Under the pieces are notes generated by a model that was given only the letters and a program-made list of their open reading frames with translations, had not been told where the DNA came from and made no database searches. DNA of 64,000 bases from Stenotrophomonas bentonitica (GTDB lineage: Bacteria > Pseudomonadota > Gammaproteobacteria > Xanthomonadales > Xanthomonadaceae). The stretch covers positions 2,108,001 through 2,172,000 of the forward strand of contig NZ_JAAZUH010000001.1 in assembly GCF_013185915.1 (NCBI RefSeq), read 5' to 3'. The translations under genes and the position numbers were made by a program. Positions 17,706-25,302 of this stretch are shown here, in pieces (within the stretch, counting starts at the first letter, position 1; the number at the start of each line of letters is the position of its first letter).

Positions 17706-17961
17706 CTGCCTTTCAACGCCCCGGCCAGGGCGATGGCCCTGCGCCACACGAACGGGAGACCCACATGACCGCCAACATTGCAATCCGCCTCACTACGCAC
17801 CGCCGATGCACCGAACTGCAAGGCGATCGGCAATTCCATGGCCGTGCTGTGCGTCGCGTGGCTGGGGACGCCGGCTGGTGCAGTACCTGCACAAGACGGG
17901 ATCGATCGCTTCGGATTGATGCAAGACGCGGCCGGCGGGTCGCGCGATCCTCCCTCCTGCA
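17706..17961 (+). pseudogene. Possible remnant of a small ICE gene
   Basis: After the hairpin at 17672 there is a gene-like leader: GGGAGA 7 nt before an ATG at 17765. The frame from that ATG runs on but quickly turns arginine-rich and continues as a shadow into the next gene, with no family features. I read this as the ruined start of a gene lost by frameshift or deletion. The 17234-17671 stretch before it holds nothing I can identify. Confidence 0.3.
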
Positions 17962-18084
17962 TTGCCGACGCATCGGCAACAGCCAGCAGCCAGGGTGTCC
18001 AGACTGCCGTGGGTTCCGCCCACGCCACCCGCCAGTTCGCCCCGGCATCTCTCCGGCGAACGCTGCCCACCGGGCATCGATGCC
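17962..18084 (+). ncRNA. Dispersed structured RNA-like element, copy A
   Basis: First of five related ~125-nt elements. Helix P1 is TTGCCGA/TCGGCAA (17962-17979). P2 is GCAG/CTGC (17986-17989 with 18004-18007). P3 is CGTGGG/CCCACG (18008-18024). The outer helix P4 is GGCATC/GATGCC (18044-18049 with 18079-18084). It lies 78 bp before the next gene. Compared with the other copies the spacer between P1 and P2 reads ACAGCC instead of ACATGCC. Confidence 0.65.
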
Positions 18085-18162
18085 ACCTTCCTCCAACCCA
18101 CGGGATGTATGCCGCGTCCCGTCAGGGGCGTGTCGTCAACCCGGTCGATATCAGGACTTCCC

Positions 18163-18720
18163 ATGGACACCATCACCCGACAAGACCGCATCACCCTCAA
18201 GAACCTCAAGGTCGCGGATTTCGCGAGCGAGGAAACGCTGTGCTTCACCGCCACCGTCATGTTCGACGGCAGGCCCATCGCCGAAGCCCGCAACGACGGA
18301 CACGGCGGCTCGACGTTCGTGCGCGCGTTGCAAGGCCAGGCCGCGCTGCTGGCCCAGGCCGAGGAATTCGCCAAGAGCCTGCCGCCGGCATCGCTCGACG
18401 TCGAACGCGAAGACGACGAGCCGCTTCTCATCGACATGACGCTCGACTTCCTAGTGGACCAATTGGCCGATGCCATGCACGCGGAGCGCAAGCTGCGCAC
18501 CGCGTTCAACCGCGACATCGGCAACAAGGTGCTGTTCATCAAGGACGGCAGGCTGCTGTTCCTCAAGGGCATCAAGCTCAAGGCCATTGCCGACCGCGCA
18601 GCGTATTTCGCAAAGCTGCGCAGCCGACAGGACCAGCCCATCGTCATCCTGGCCGAGCTGCCAGCGGACGAGGCATTCGCCATCTGGAAGCAGCATGTCC
18701 TGGGCGACAAGCCCCGCTGA
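18163..18720 (+). CDS. Conserved ICE hypothetical protein
   Basis: A 185-residue soluble protein, first of the accessory series. I do not recognise a domain. Segments such as DGRPIAEARNDGHGGSTFVRALQGQAALLAQAEEF and NRDIGNKVLFIKDGRLLFLKGIKLK look conserved and fold-forming. The start is the ATG at 18163. A strong terminator follows at 18747. It is probably an ICE-borne protein of unknown role. Confidence 0.8.
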   Translation: MDTITRQDRITLKNLKVADFASEETLCFTATVMFDGRPIAEARNDGHGGSTFVRALQGQAALLAQAEEFAKSLPPASLDVEREDDEPLLIDMTLDFLVDQLADAMHAERKLRTAFNRDIGNKVLFIKDGRLLFLKGIKLKAIADRAAYFAKLRSRQDQPIVILAELPADEAFAIWKQHVLGDKPR

Positions 18721-18746
18721 TCCAGCCTCACCGCACCGTCATGACC

Positions 18747-18776
18747 GCCCCGCACTTGCTGCGGGGCTTTTCTTTG
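18747..18776 (+). terminator. Rho-independent terminator
   Basis: An 8-bp stem GCCCCGCA/TGCGGGGC with a CTTGC loop (18747-18767) is followed by TTTTCTTTG. Confidence 0.85.
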
Positions 18777-18862
18777 TCTCTGCGTACATCAATCGGGGCT
18801 GGACCAGATGCCGATTTCCAACTGACGTGGCGCGCCCCCCCCACGAAGCTGCCCGCATGCTC

Positions 18863-18989
18863 GCTGATTCGTCAGCACATGCCAGCAGCCAGGGTTTCAG
18901 GCTGCCGCGGGGTTCTCCCCGCGCAACCCACCAGTCCGCATCGCATCCATTGCGCGGACGCGCGTCGCCAAGACGCTGATGCTTTTTTT
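18863..18989 (+). ncRNA. Dispersed structured RNA-like element, copy B
   Basis: P1 GCTGA-TTCG-TCAGC (18863-18876); conserved ACATGCC; P2 GCAG/CTGC (18885-18888 with 18902-18905); P3 CGCGGGG/CCCCGCG with a TTCT loop (18906-18923); P4 GCATC/GATGC (18938-18942 with 18978-18982). Seven T residues follow directly, so in this copy the last helix could also end transcription. It fills most of the 333-bp gap between genes. Confidence 0.72.
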
Positions 18990-19053
18990 CAACCGCGTGC
19001 GGGAGCTGCCATCCCGTGAGGGACAGGGCCCCGCTTTTCCAAGGAGCCCATCC

Positions 19054-19275
19054 ATGTCCCAGCAAGCCTCTTTCGGCCGATTCGGTCAATTGGCCTTGAC
19101 CTACTGCGGCAAGTTCCTGCCGCTCGAAGTCCTGCACAGCGCCGCCGGCCACTACATCGGCACGCGCGATACCGAAGGTCCCGTTTCGCGGGAATCTCGT
19201 GAGTACTTCCGCAGCCATGCCGCGGCTCAACGTGCCCTCGAAAGAGGCGGCTGGTCCCAGCTCGCCGTTACCTGA
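19054..19275 (+). CDS. Small ICE hypothetical protein
   Basis: A 73-residue protein with a clear AAGGAG before its ATG. The sequence GHYIGTRDTEGPVSRESREYFRSHAAAQRALERGGW reads like a small conserved ICE family, but I cannot name it. It is followed after 21 bp by another small gene, probably in the same transcript. Confidence 0.78.
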   Translation: MSQQASFGRFGQLALTYCGKFLPLEVLHSAAGHYIGTRDTEGPVSRESREYFRSHAAAQRALERGGWSQLAVT

Positions 19276-19296
19276 TCCAACTGGAGGAATCACGTC

Positions 19297-19689
19297 ATGA
19301 ACCAGCTACTGCCGCAGGAAGTCGTCGATCAGATCGTTCGGGAAGAACGGCATTTCAGCGCCGCGCCCCAAGCCTTTTTCGAGGCATGGAAGCGTGGTGT
19401 CGAGATCGCCGGCCCGCAATGGTTTGGCGATGGCACCCGTGAAGGTCTGAACCAGGCCAAGAGCAAGTGGGATCTGCGCCCCGACATGCTGCGCCTCAAC
19501 GACGCCCTCGGCGTCCTGAGCAGCGGGGAACGCATGTTCCTGTCCGCGATGGTCAGCTTCTACAACGCGCGCGAGGGCGGTGCCATGCTCAAGCGCTGCC
19601 ACTTCAACGGGTTGTCGGACTTCGACGGCCTCGATCTGCCTCGTCGCCAGGTGATCGCCGACCTCCTGCTGAACTACAGCGGTTGGTGA
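19297..19689 (+). CDS. ICE hypothetical protein
   Basis: A 130-residue protein with GGAGG 10 nt before its ATG. It is helical and acidic to neutral, with the segment SSGERMFLSAMVSFYNAREGGAML and a C-terminus DLPRRQVIADLLLNYSGW. No domain recognised. It lies 21 bp after the 73-residue gene. Confidence 0.8.
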   Translation: MNQLLPQEVVDQIVREERHFSAAPQAFFEAWKRGVEIAGPQWFGDGTREGLNQAKSKWDLRPDMLRLNDALGVLSSGERMFLSAMVSFYNAREGGAMLKRCHFNGLSDFDGLDLPRRQVIADLLLNYSGW

Positions 19690-19869
19690 GCCGGTCCCCG
19701 GCACACCTTCATCACTGCGTTCACGCGACCCCATGAGGGACATGCGCCTCGCCCGAGGCCATGTCCCTCGCGTTTCTCCCCGCCCAGTGCCATCCGGCAT
19801 CAGGCGGTTCCCCTGCGGATGCCATCGTCCGCAAGGGCTGGCTCCGTTCATTCATCGAAAGGAGCCTTC

Positions 19870-20556
19870 ATGGCCAACAATTACTACGAAGCCACCGGCG
19901 TTCTCGTGCTCGACCGTGTGACGCCCGTCATCCAGGCGCTGTTCGGCGCCTTCGCGCTGGACGAGAGCCATCCCGGCAACGGGCAGGCCTACATCGCCCA
20001 GATCGCCGAGACCACCAATCCGCAATGGCCGGACGTGCTCGATGGCCTGGAAGACCTGGCCACGCAACTCGGCATTCCGATGCCGGACGACGAAGGGCTT
20101 TCGATCCCGCCGCTGCTCGAACTGCTCGCCGTGCACTTCGGTGCCGATGAGGACGAAGAGCTGGGGAACTTGATCGAGCGTCATTCGTTCGAGGACACCG
20201 CCGATCTCGACGCATTGTTTCTGATCGCCACCCGATTCGATGACGGCCACCACCTGACCGCCATCCAGTTCGAGGGATGCTGGTATTGCAGCAAGCCGCG
20301 GCTGTTCGAGTTCGGCGGCAACGGCTGCTACCTGAGCCGCGAGGTCCGCGTCATCAGTTCCTCCTCGCAGGCCCTCCAGCTCGGCGACCAACTGCGCAAG
20401 GCCATTGTGGCCGCCGACATCGAAGAGGCCTCGGCCCTGATTGCGCTGGAGACCATCAATCTGCTGGCGGGCGTCAGCGACGAGCCATTCCGCATGAATT
20501 TGCGCCGACGCGTCGCCGAGCGATTGGCCCAAACGCCAACGATCAGCGTCACCTGA
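19870..20556 (+). CDS. ICE hypothetical protein
   Basis: A 228-residue acidic protein beginning MANNYYEATGVL, with GGAG before the ATG. The region DGHHLTAIQFEGCWYCSKPRLFEFGGNG (about residues 130-160) suggests a compact domain with a possible metal-binding Cys pair. The remainder is helical. No family recognised. It belongs to the one-strand series of accessory ICE genes. Confidence 0.8.
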   Translation: MANNYYEATGVLVLDRVTPVIQALFGAFALDESHPGNGQAYIAQIAETTNPQWPDVLDGLEDLATQLGIPMPDDEGLSIPPLLELLAVHFGADEDEELGNLIERHSFEDTADLDALFLIATRFDDGHHLTAIQFEGCWYCSKPRLFEFGGNGCYLSREVRVISSSSQALQLGDQLRKAIVAADIEEASALIALETINLLAGVSDEPFRMNLRRRVAERLAQTPTISVT

Positions 20557-20577
20557 CGCTGTTTCCTTTCTTTCCAC

Positions 20578-20600
20578 CCACCGGGGTCAATTCCCGGTGG
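20578..20600 (+). other. Leader hairpin before the 243-residue protein gene
   Basis: CCACCGGG (20578-20585) pairs with CCCGGTGG (20593-20600) around a 7-nt loop. There is no T-run. It sits about 40 bp before the next start codon, an arrangement repeated before many genes in this region. Confidence 0.55.
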
Positions 20601-20639
20601 CGGGGATTGGCTCCATCATTATTCTGTTGGAGAAATCCC

Positions 20640-21371
20640 ATGTCCCAGAATCCCAATCCCTTTCTACGCGGCTACTGGAATCTGAAAATCGTCCGCACGC
20701 TGTCCATCAGCCACGAGGACGGAAGCCCGCATGTCTGGCGAAACATCCACCAGAGCCAAGAACACCTCTCCGATGAGGAGCTGGTTTCAGCATCCTGCAT
20801 CGTCACCAGCGATTTCGCCGTAGTCAGCAATGGCCCAGACTCCGTGAGTGCCGAGGTGCTGGCCGAACGCGATGCCGGTGAAGGCGCCTACGGCGTGGTG
20901 GGTGCCGTGGTGTACGCGATCCACGGCGACGACTTCGACGGCCTCCCCGTCCACATTGGCGACACTTATTCGGCCGAGGCCGCACGGGAAGTCGTGCAGC
21001 GGTTGAGCTTCGAGACCGGCTACTACAGCCGGTGCTGGGAAATCAGCAGCGCGCACATCAGCCACGAAACCGGCCAGTACCTGGCCAACCTGGCTGACCT
21101 CGCGACGCCGGAAGCCTTTTTGTTCATTGCGTTCCGGGTTCCCTACAGCCCGGCGATCGGCGTCAAGCTGATTTCCACGCCCTGGACGGGCCAGCACCTG
21201 CAGGACGTCGAGGAGATCTCCGCCGAGCAGCTTCGGCAGGAGCACTGCAGCAAGGGCATGCCGGACGACCTGGCACAGATCCTTGCACTGGCCGGCCAGG
21301 CCGATGTGCGCATCCTCATTCTCGATGCCGACGCACCCGTGTTGCCGGGCCTGCCGTTGGCCGGCGAATAA
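20640..21371 (+). CDS. ICE hypothetical protein
   Basis: A 243-residue protein with GGAGA before its ATG at 20640. It has no membrane segment. Notable stretches are FAVVSNGPDSVSAEVLAERDAGEGAYGVVGAVVYAIHGDDFDGLPVHIGDTYS and a late DVRILILDADAPVLPGLPL. I do not recognise it; it is one of the accessory ICE series with unknown function. Confidence 0.8.
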   Translation: MSQNPNPFLRGYWNLKIVRTLSISHEDGSPHVWRNIHQSQEHLSDEELVSASCIVTSDFAVVSNGPDSVSAEVLAERDAGEGAYGVVGAVVYAIHGDDFDGLPVHIGDTYSAEAAREVVQRLSFETGYYSRCWEISSAHISHETGQYLANLADLATPEAFLFIAFRVPYSPAIGVKLISTPWTGQHLQDVEEISAEQLRQEHCSKGMPDDLAQILALAGQADVRILILDADAPVLPGLPLAGE

Positions 21372-21467
21372 CTGCCAGACACATCCCCAGCCTACCTTTT
21401 CCTCACCGCATGCCGGCCCGTCTCCCGCCAGGGAGCCGGGCCGGTTCACTTTCATAGGAGCGATCCC

Positions 21468-21746
21468 ATGTTCCCCGATCTCATCTCGCCCGTATCGGAC
21501 TTCGAGCACCAGCTTGGAGCCTGCTTCAATGCCATGAGCCAGGACGATGCCATCGGCCAGATCCTGGTAGTCGAGCGCATGAGCGGCATGCTGCACATGC
21601 GCCATATCGCCAGCGCCGACCTGATGGACACCGACGTGGACGACTACGAAATGGTCATCTTCGACGGTGGCAACACAAGCGGGGACACGTGGAAGCACGT
21701 GTTCTTTCCGCGTCAGCGCGAGCACTACTTCGTGTACCAAGCCTGA
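21468..21746 (+). CDS. Small ICE hypothetical protein
   Basis: A 92-residue acidic protein with TAGGAG before its ATG. The pattern ILVVERMSGMLHMRHIASADLMDTDVDDYEMVIF suggests a small alpha/beta domain. It is followed at once by a strong terminator. Confidence 0.75.
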   Translation: MFPDLISPVSDFEHQLGACFNAMSQDDAIGQILVVERMSGMLHMRHIASADLMDTDVDDYEMVIFDGGNTSGDTWKHVFFPRQREHYFVYQA

Positions 21747-21754
21747 CCCCTCCG

Positions 21755-21777
21755 GCCCCTTTCGAGGGGCTTTTTCT
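21755..21777 (+). terminator. Rho-independent terminator
   Basis: GCCCCT-TTCG-AGGGGC (21755-21770) followed by TTTTTCT. Confidence 0.88.
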
Positions 21778-21864
21778 TGTACGCAGCACAGGAATGCGGG
21801 CATGTTGCGGTGCCGTTTCCTGCGGGCAGGCCGACCACCCCGGGGCCATGCTTACCCCATGTCC

Positions 21865-21931
21865 GTCGGCGCTGCCGACACATGCCCAGGCAGTCGAGAC
21901 CTTCGAGGCTGCAAGCACGGGAAACCGTGCT
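21865..21931 (+). ncRNA. Dispersed structured RNA-like element, copy C
   Basis: P1 GTCGGC-GCT-GCCGAC (21865-21879); ACATGCCCAGG; P2 GCAG/CTGC (21890-21893 with 21909-21912), its loop containing CCTTCGAGG; P3 AGCACGG-GAAA-CCGTGCT (21914-21931), with a GNRA tetraloop. The 15 bases before P1 (CATGCTTACCCCATG) match copy D at 14 of 15 positions. The outer P4 helix seen in the other copies is not evident here. Confidence 0.68.
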
Positions 21932-22034
21932 GGTCGTTTCTTCCTACGGACCTACCGCGTCCATCCACGCCACCCACAAGGGACCTCTCCCTTGCGGGCG
22001 GGGAATCCCTTGTTATTTCTCAAGGAGTTTCCCC

Positions 22035-22859
22035 ATGGACCGTTCCCTCATCAAATCCATGATGCCTTCGCTGGTCGCAGGCCATGTGCCCCGTAACGTG
22101 CGATCGTTCAAGTACCGCGTGTTCGATGATCAGCCGCTGTCCTCAACGCTGGGCTTTGCCATCGACCCCCAACCCTTCGACGGCAAGGTGGTCGCTGCGA
22201 CCGACGATGCCATCGTCGTCAAGCTCAAGCCTTCCGAGTTCGCGGTGCTCGATCCCAGCCTGGTGACCACGGTTCCTGCCGAAGGCGCCAAGGTGCATGT
22301 CCAACCCTATGCCCGTCGTCGCTTCGACGGACTGCGCGCGGACACGCCGGAGGTCATCACCGAGAAGACTTCGGACGGCACGCCGTACACCATCACGAGG
22401 CACATCCTCGGCTCGGCGCCGGCCAAGCTGCCCATTCCCACGCCGCAGTGCATGGAGTTGGGCCAGCTCATCGAGCAGTTGGAAGAGATGCCGGCCCCCG
22501 ATCGCTTCCGGCGCATCACCCACATGCTGGTGGATGCCGGTGCCCGCGACTTCACCTGGGTCGATCCCACGCCCTCCAAGATCATCGAGACCCCGCCGGC
22601 GATCAGCTTCACGGTCTCGACCGCGAAGTTCGAGGGCCGGGTGACGATCCTCTACGACCGCGGCGGAGACACCTACGTGGTGGAACTGCACCGTCAGAAC
22701 GGTGAATCGGTCGAACTGGTCGATCGGCACGACGAGGTGTATTTCGACATGCTCGGCGAAGTGCTGGAGCGGCTCATCGACGACGGGCGCTGGCGCCAGA
22801 TCGACGTGAGCATCCTCGACGCGAAGGCGGCCCGTAAGCGCCAAGCCGTCCCGGCATGA
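22035..22859 (+). CDS. ICE hypothetical protein
   Basis: A 274-residue soluble protein with CAAGGAG before the ATG at 22035. The N-terminal half (about 45-85: VAATDDAIVVKLKPSEFAVLD) looks beta-rich. The C-terminal half carries FEGRVTILYDRGGDTYVVELHR. No domain recognised. The upstream extension of this frame to 21777 has no start signal and crosses repeat copy C, so I excluded it. Confidence 0.8.
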   Translation: MDRSLIKSMMPSLVAGHVPRNVRSFKYRVFDDQPLSSTLGFAIDPQPFDGKVVAATDDAIVVKLKPSEFAVLDPSLVTTVPAEGAKVHVQPYARRRFDGLRADTPEVITEKTSDGTPYTITRHILGSAPAKLPIPTPQCMELGQLIEQLEEMPAPDRFRRITHMLVDAGARDFTWVDPTPSKIIETPPAISFTVSTAKFEGRVTILYDRGGDTYVVELHRQNGESVELVDRHDEVYFDMLGEVLERLIDDGRWRQIDVSILDAKAARKRQAVPA

Positions 22860-22923
22860 CGCCCCTCGGCTGACCCGAGGCACCCGCCACGGCGTTCCAG
22901 CCATTCCGGCCGCGTGACCTACA

Positions 22924-22963
22924 GGCCCTTCATCCCATCGGGTGGAGGGCCTTTCTCTTTTTT
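22924..22963 (+). terminator. Long hairpin with T-tract before the DUF3085 gene
   Basis: A 12-bp stem with two G-T pairs (22924-22935 with 22940-22951) is followed by TTTCTCTTTTTTT. It ends upstream transcription or acts as an attenuator for the gene starting at 22984. Confidence 0.85.
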
Positions 22964-22983
22964 TAACACAGGAGATTTCATCC

Positions 22984-23337
22984 ATGTCACTGCGATTCAA
23001 AGGCGCCGACCTGCGCCCCGTGCTGACCGAAGCCATCGCCAATCAGTGCCGCATCGTCCTGGTCAAGGACCAGGGCGTGTACTTCCTCGCCGAGCGTGGG
23101 GAGCGTCGCCCGGATGGACGCCAGCAACTGCTCGCCTACGCCGTCGGCTGCAACCCGGACACCGACCCGTTCGATGACTGGTGGCACCTCGCCGGCCGCG
23201 AGCTGGGTGGCGACGATTTTGCGGAGTATTTCGACCCGAAGGACGGCCTGTTCACGCGCCTCCTGCACTCGGCGGACGATCTCGTGCTGTCCGCCACCGC
23301 CACGCACCTGTCCTTGGCCGTGGTGCCTCCCGCCTGA
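22984..23337 (+). CDS. DUF3085-type protein
   Basis: A 117-residue protein resembling DUF3085: a compact N-terminal helix (LRPVLTEAIANQ) followed by the strand pair IVLVKDQGVYFLAERG and an acidic DDWWHLAGRELGGDDFAEYF segment. DUF3085 proteins are typical ICE and plasmid passengers of unknown function. AGGAG precedes the ATG. The gene stands alone between two strong terminator-like hairpins. Confidence 0.7.
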   Translation: MSLRFKGADLRPVLTEAIANQCRIVLVKDQGVYFLAERGERRPDGRQQLLAYAVGCNPDTDPFDDWWHLAGRELGGDDFAEYFDPKDGLFTRLLHSADDLVLSATATHLSLAVVPPA

Positions 23338-23364
23338 AGCGGCAACCGCCGCGCAGCCCTCGCA

Positions 23365-23391
23365 GCCCCCGCACCGGGGGCTTTCTTTTGT
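23365..23391 (+). terminator. Rho-independent terminator
   Basis: GCCCCCG-CAC-CGGGGGC (23365-23381) followed by TTTCTTTTG. Confidence 0.88.
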
Positions 23392-23487
23392 TCGCACCGC
23401 GGCCATCGCCGCGCATGCGCGTTCGTCTCCAGCCGCCAAGGCACGCCCCGCGGGCCACAGCGCCGGCATGCCACCGGAGACGACCGC

Positions 23488-24024
23488 ATGAACACATCAT
23501 CGACCTCGCCGAGGCTGCACCTGCTGCCGGTGTCGCTGCGCACGGCCAACGTCTTCGTGCTGGCACACCATCACCGTCCGGTCCAGGCTGCGAAGTTCGC
23601 CCTGGCCGTCACGCTGGTCGACAGCGACCTGATCCGCGGCGTGGCCATCGTCGGCCGGCCGGTCGCGCGGCACCTGGACGATGGCTGGACGCGGGAAGTC
23701 ACACGGCTGTGCACCGACAGCACACCCAACGCCTGCAGCAAGCTATACGGCGCGGCCTGGCAGGCGGCAAAGTCGCTGGGCTACATCCGCCTGATCACCT
23801 ACACCTTACCCGACGAAGGCGGCGCCAGCCCGCGCGCCGCCGGCTGGCGGCTGATTGGCGCGCGCGGCGGCGGCGCCTGGAGCCGTCCCAGCCGCCCCCT
23901 CGCCGATACCCCGAGCACCTGCGCCGCCCCAAATGCCTGTGGCAGGCGCCGGGCGGCGCGGACAAAGGGAAGCACCCGGATGCCGATTGATTGCTGCCGC
24001 GCGCGCGAGGCCCGGCCATGCTGA
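23488..24024 (+). CDS. XF1762-family GNAT-like protein, C-terminus probably frameshifted
   Basis: A 178-residue product whose first ~130 residues match the XF1762 family, a GNAT-acyltransferase-like fold: VAIVGRPVAR, EVTRLCTDSTPNACSKLYGAAWQAAKSLGYIRLITYTL, and SPRAAGWRLIG. After WSRPSRP the frame turns into low-complexity arginine/cysteine-rich sequence and runs to 24024, up to repeat copy D. An alternative frame from about 23900 reads PKCLWQAPGG and ends at 23990, which looks more like the family's usual short tail. This suggests a single-base indel near the C-terminus. Substrate and role are unknown. Confidence 0.72.
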   Translation: MNTSSTSPRLHLLPVSLRTANVFVLAHHHRPVQAAKFALAVTLVDSDLIRGVAIVGRPVARHLDDGWTREVTRLCTDSTPNACSKLYGAAWQAAKSLGYIRLITYTLPDEGGASPRAAGWRLIGARGGGAWSRPSRPLADTPSTCAAPNACGRRRAARTKGSTRMPIDCCRAREARPC

Positions 24025-24034
24025 CCCCATGCCT

Positions 24035-24163
24035 GCTGACGTTGTCAGCGACATGCCAGGCAACCATCGGTCTTCGAGGTTGCGGCGCAGTTCCCACTGC
24101 GTGACCGAGCCAGCTCGCACCGCATCCATCCGCGAGCGGCCACCAGCCTCTGGTGGCGGATGC
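24035..24163 (+). ncRNA. Dispersed structured RNA-like element, copy D
   Basis: P1 GCTGAC-GTT-GTCAGC (24035-24049); ACATGCCAGG; P2 GCAA/TTGC (24060-24063 with 24080-24083), loop with GGTCTTCGAGG; P3 CGCAGT-TCCC-ACTGCG (24086-24101); outer helix P4 GCATCC/GGATGC (24122-24127 with 24158-24163) enclosing CCG-CGAG-CGG and CCACCAG-CCT-CTGGTGG. The change from GCAG/CTGC to GCAA/TTGC in P2 keeps pairing. It lies 89 bp before the DUF3577 gene. Confidence 0.75.
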
Positions 24164-24252
24164 TTTCGCCTTATCAACCCACCGCGGGGTTACGCACCTT
24201 CCCCGCATGCGTGGGCCGGTGTGTCTCCGCTTCATCCCAATGGAGATTCACC

Positions 24253-25158
24253 ATGAACACCACGTCCAACGAGAAATCGTATTTCGACCTCCACACCTCG
24301 GGCATCGGCTACGTCCAGCGTGTCCGTGAAGTGCCCGTCCGGGGCGGCCGCCGTGCGCAGCCTTTCCTTGCTTGCACCATCGCCGCGCTGGTCGGCCCCG
24401 CCCGGGACCCCAGCTACCGCTACTTCGACGTCAAGGTCTCGGGTGCCGAGGCCAAGAAGCTCGTTCAGCGCTACATCGGCGTTGACGATCCCAAGCAGCG
24501 CCCGCTGGTGCGATTTCGCCTCGGTGACCTGTGGGGCGATGCGTACATCCGCGACAAGGGTGAGCAGAAGGGTCAGGCCGCCGCGTCCCTCAAGGCGCGA
24601 CTGCTCAAGGCCGAACTGATCGACCGGGCCGAACTGGCTTCGATCGAGCAGCACGAGCTGATCACCCGCGGCATCGGCTATCTCAATCGTGTGAAGGACG
24701 TCACCCCAAAGGCTGGCGACTCGTTCCTCTCTTGCACCGTCGCAGCACTGGCCGGGCCTGTCGATGAACCGGAGTATCGGTACTTCGACACCATCGTCGC
24801 CACCCCGGAAGCCGAGCATCTGGTTCGCCGGTGCGTTCAGGCCATCGAGGGTGACCGCAAGGTGCTGATCGCCTTCCGTCTGAACGACATGAAGATCGAT
24901 CCGTACATCCGCACCAAGGGCGAGCACGCCGGGGAACCGGCCGCAAGCCTGGAATCGACGCTGGTCCACATCGGTCTGATCAAGATCGACGGCACCCAGG
25001 TCTATCCGACGAGCCAGGCGCAACCCGAGGCGCCGCCGGCCGAAGACGCATCCGCGTCCGAAGCCGACGACGCCATCGACACGGCCACCGAGCCCGCCGA
25101 GCGCGAGCCCGAGGCGCAAGTCGAGGAGCAGGAGCCGGCATTGGCTGCTTCGTTCTGA
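24253..25158 (+). CDS. STY4534-family (DUF3577) ICE protein with two tandem domains
   Basis: A 301-residue protein holding two copies of the DUF3577 domain. Copy 1 starts SYFDLHTSGIGYVQRVREV and copy 2 (from about residue 137) starts ITRGIGYLNRVKDV; both continue with FL(A/S)CT(I/V)AAL, YRYFD and an R-L-(G/N)-D motif. The family is annotated as STY4534 ICE replication protein. An acidic Glu/Ala-rich tail follows from about 258, reminiscent of SSB-type tails. GGAGA lies before the ATG. Biochemical role unproven; single-strand DNA binding is a guess from fold and context. Confidence 0.85.
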   Translation: MNTTSNEKSYFDLHTSGIGYVQRVREVPVRGGRRAQPFLACTIAALVGPARDPSYRYFDVKVSGAEAKKLVQRYIGVDDPKQRPLVRFRLGDLWGDAYIRDKGEQKGQAAASLKARLLKAELIDRAELASIEQHELITRGIGYLNRVKDVTPKAGDSFLSCTVAALAGPVDEPEYRYFDTIVATPEAEHLVRRCVQAIEGDRKVLIAFRLNDMKIDPYIRTKGEHAGEPAASLESTLVHIGLIKIDGTQVYPTSQAQPEAPPAEDASASEADDAIDTATEPAEREPEAQVEEQEPALAASF

Positions 25159-25166
25159 TACGGCAT

Positions 25167-25195
25167 GGCCCCTCACGGGGCCTTGTCGCTTCTCT
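25167..25195 (+). terminator. Hairpin terminator
   Basis: GGCCCC-TCAC-GGGGCC (25167-25182) followed by TTGTCGCTTCTCTT. Confidence 0.65.
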
Positions 25196-25302
25196 TCCCG
25201 CATCCGCCGCGTCCCCATGACGCGCGCTTGCGCATTTCATCCCCCGAGTTCCGCGTGGTCTCACCGCCGCGCGGTTACCGCATTTCTCAAAGGAGATCAG
25301 CC

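Noticed and set aside
17651..18439. Open frame of 262 codons across the gap before 18163
   Set aside because: It is arginine/serine-rich, overlaps repeat copy A and the real gene at 18163, and shows no conserved features.
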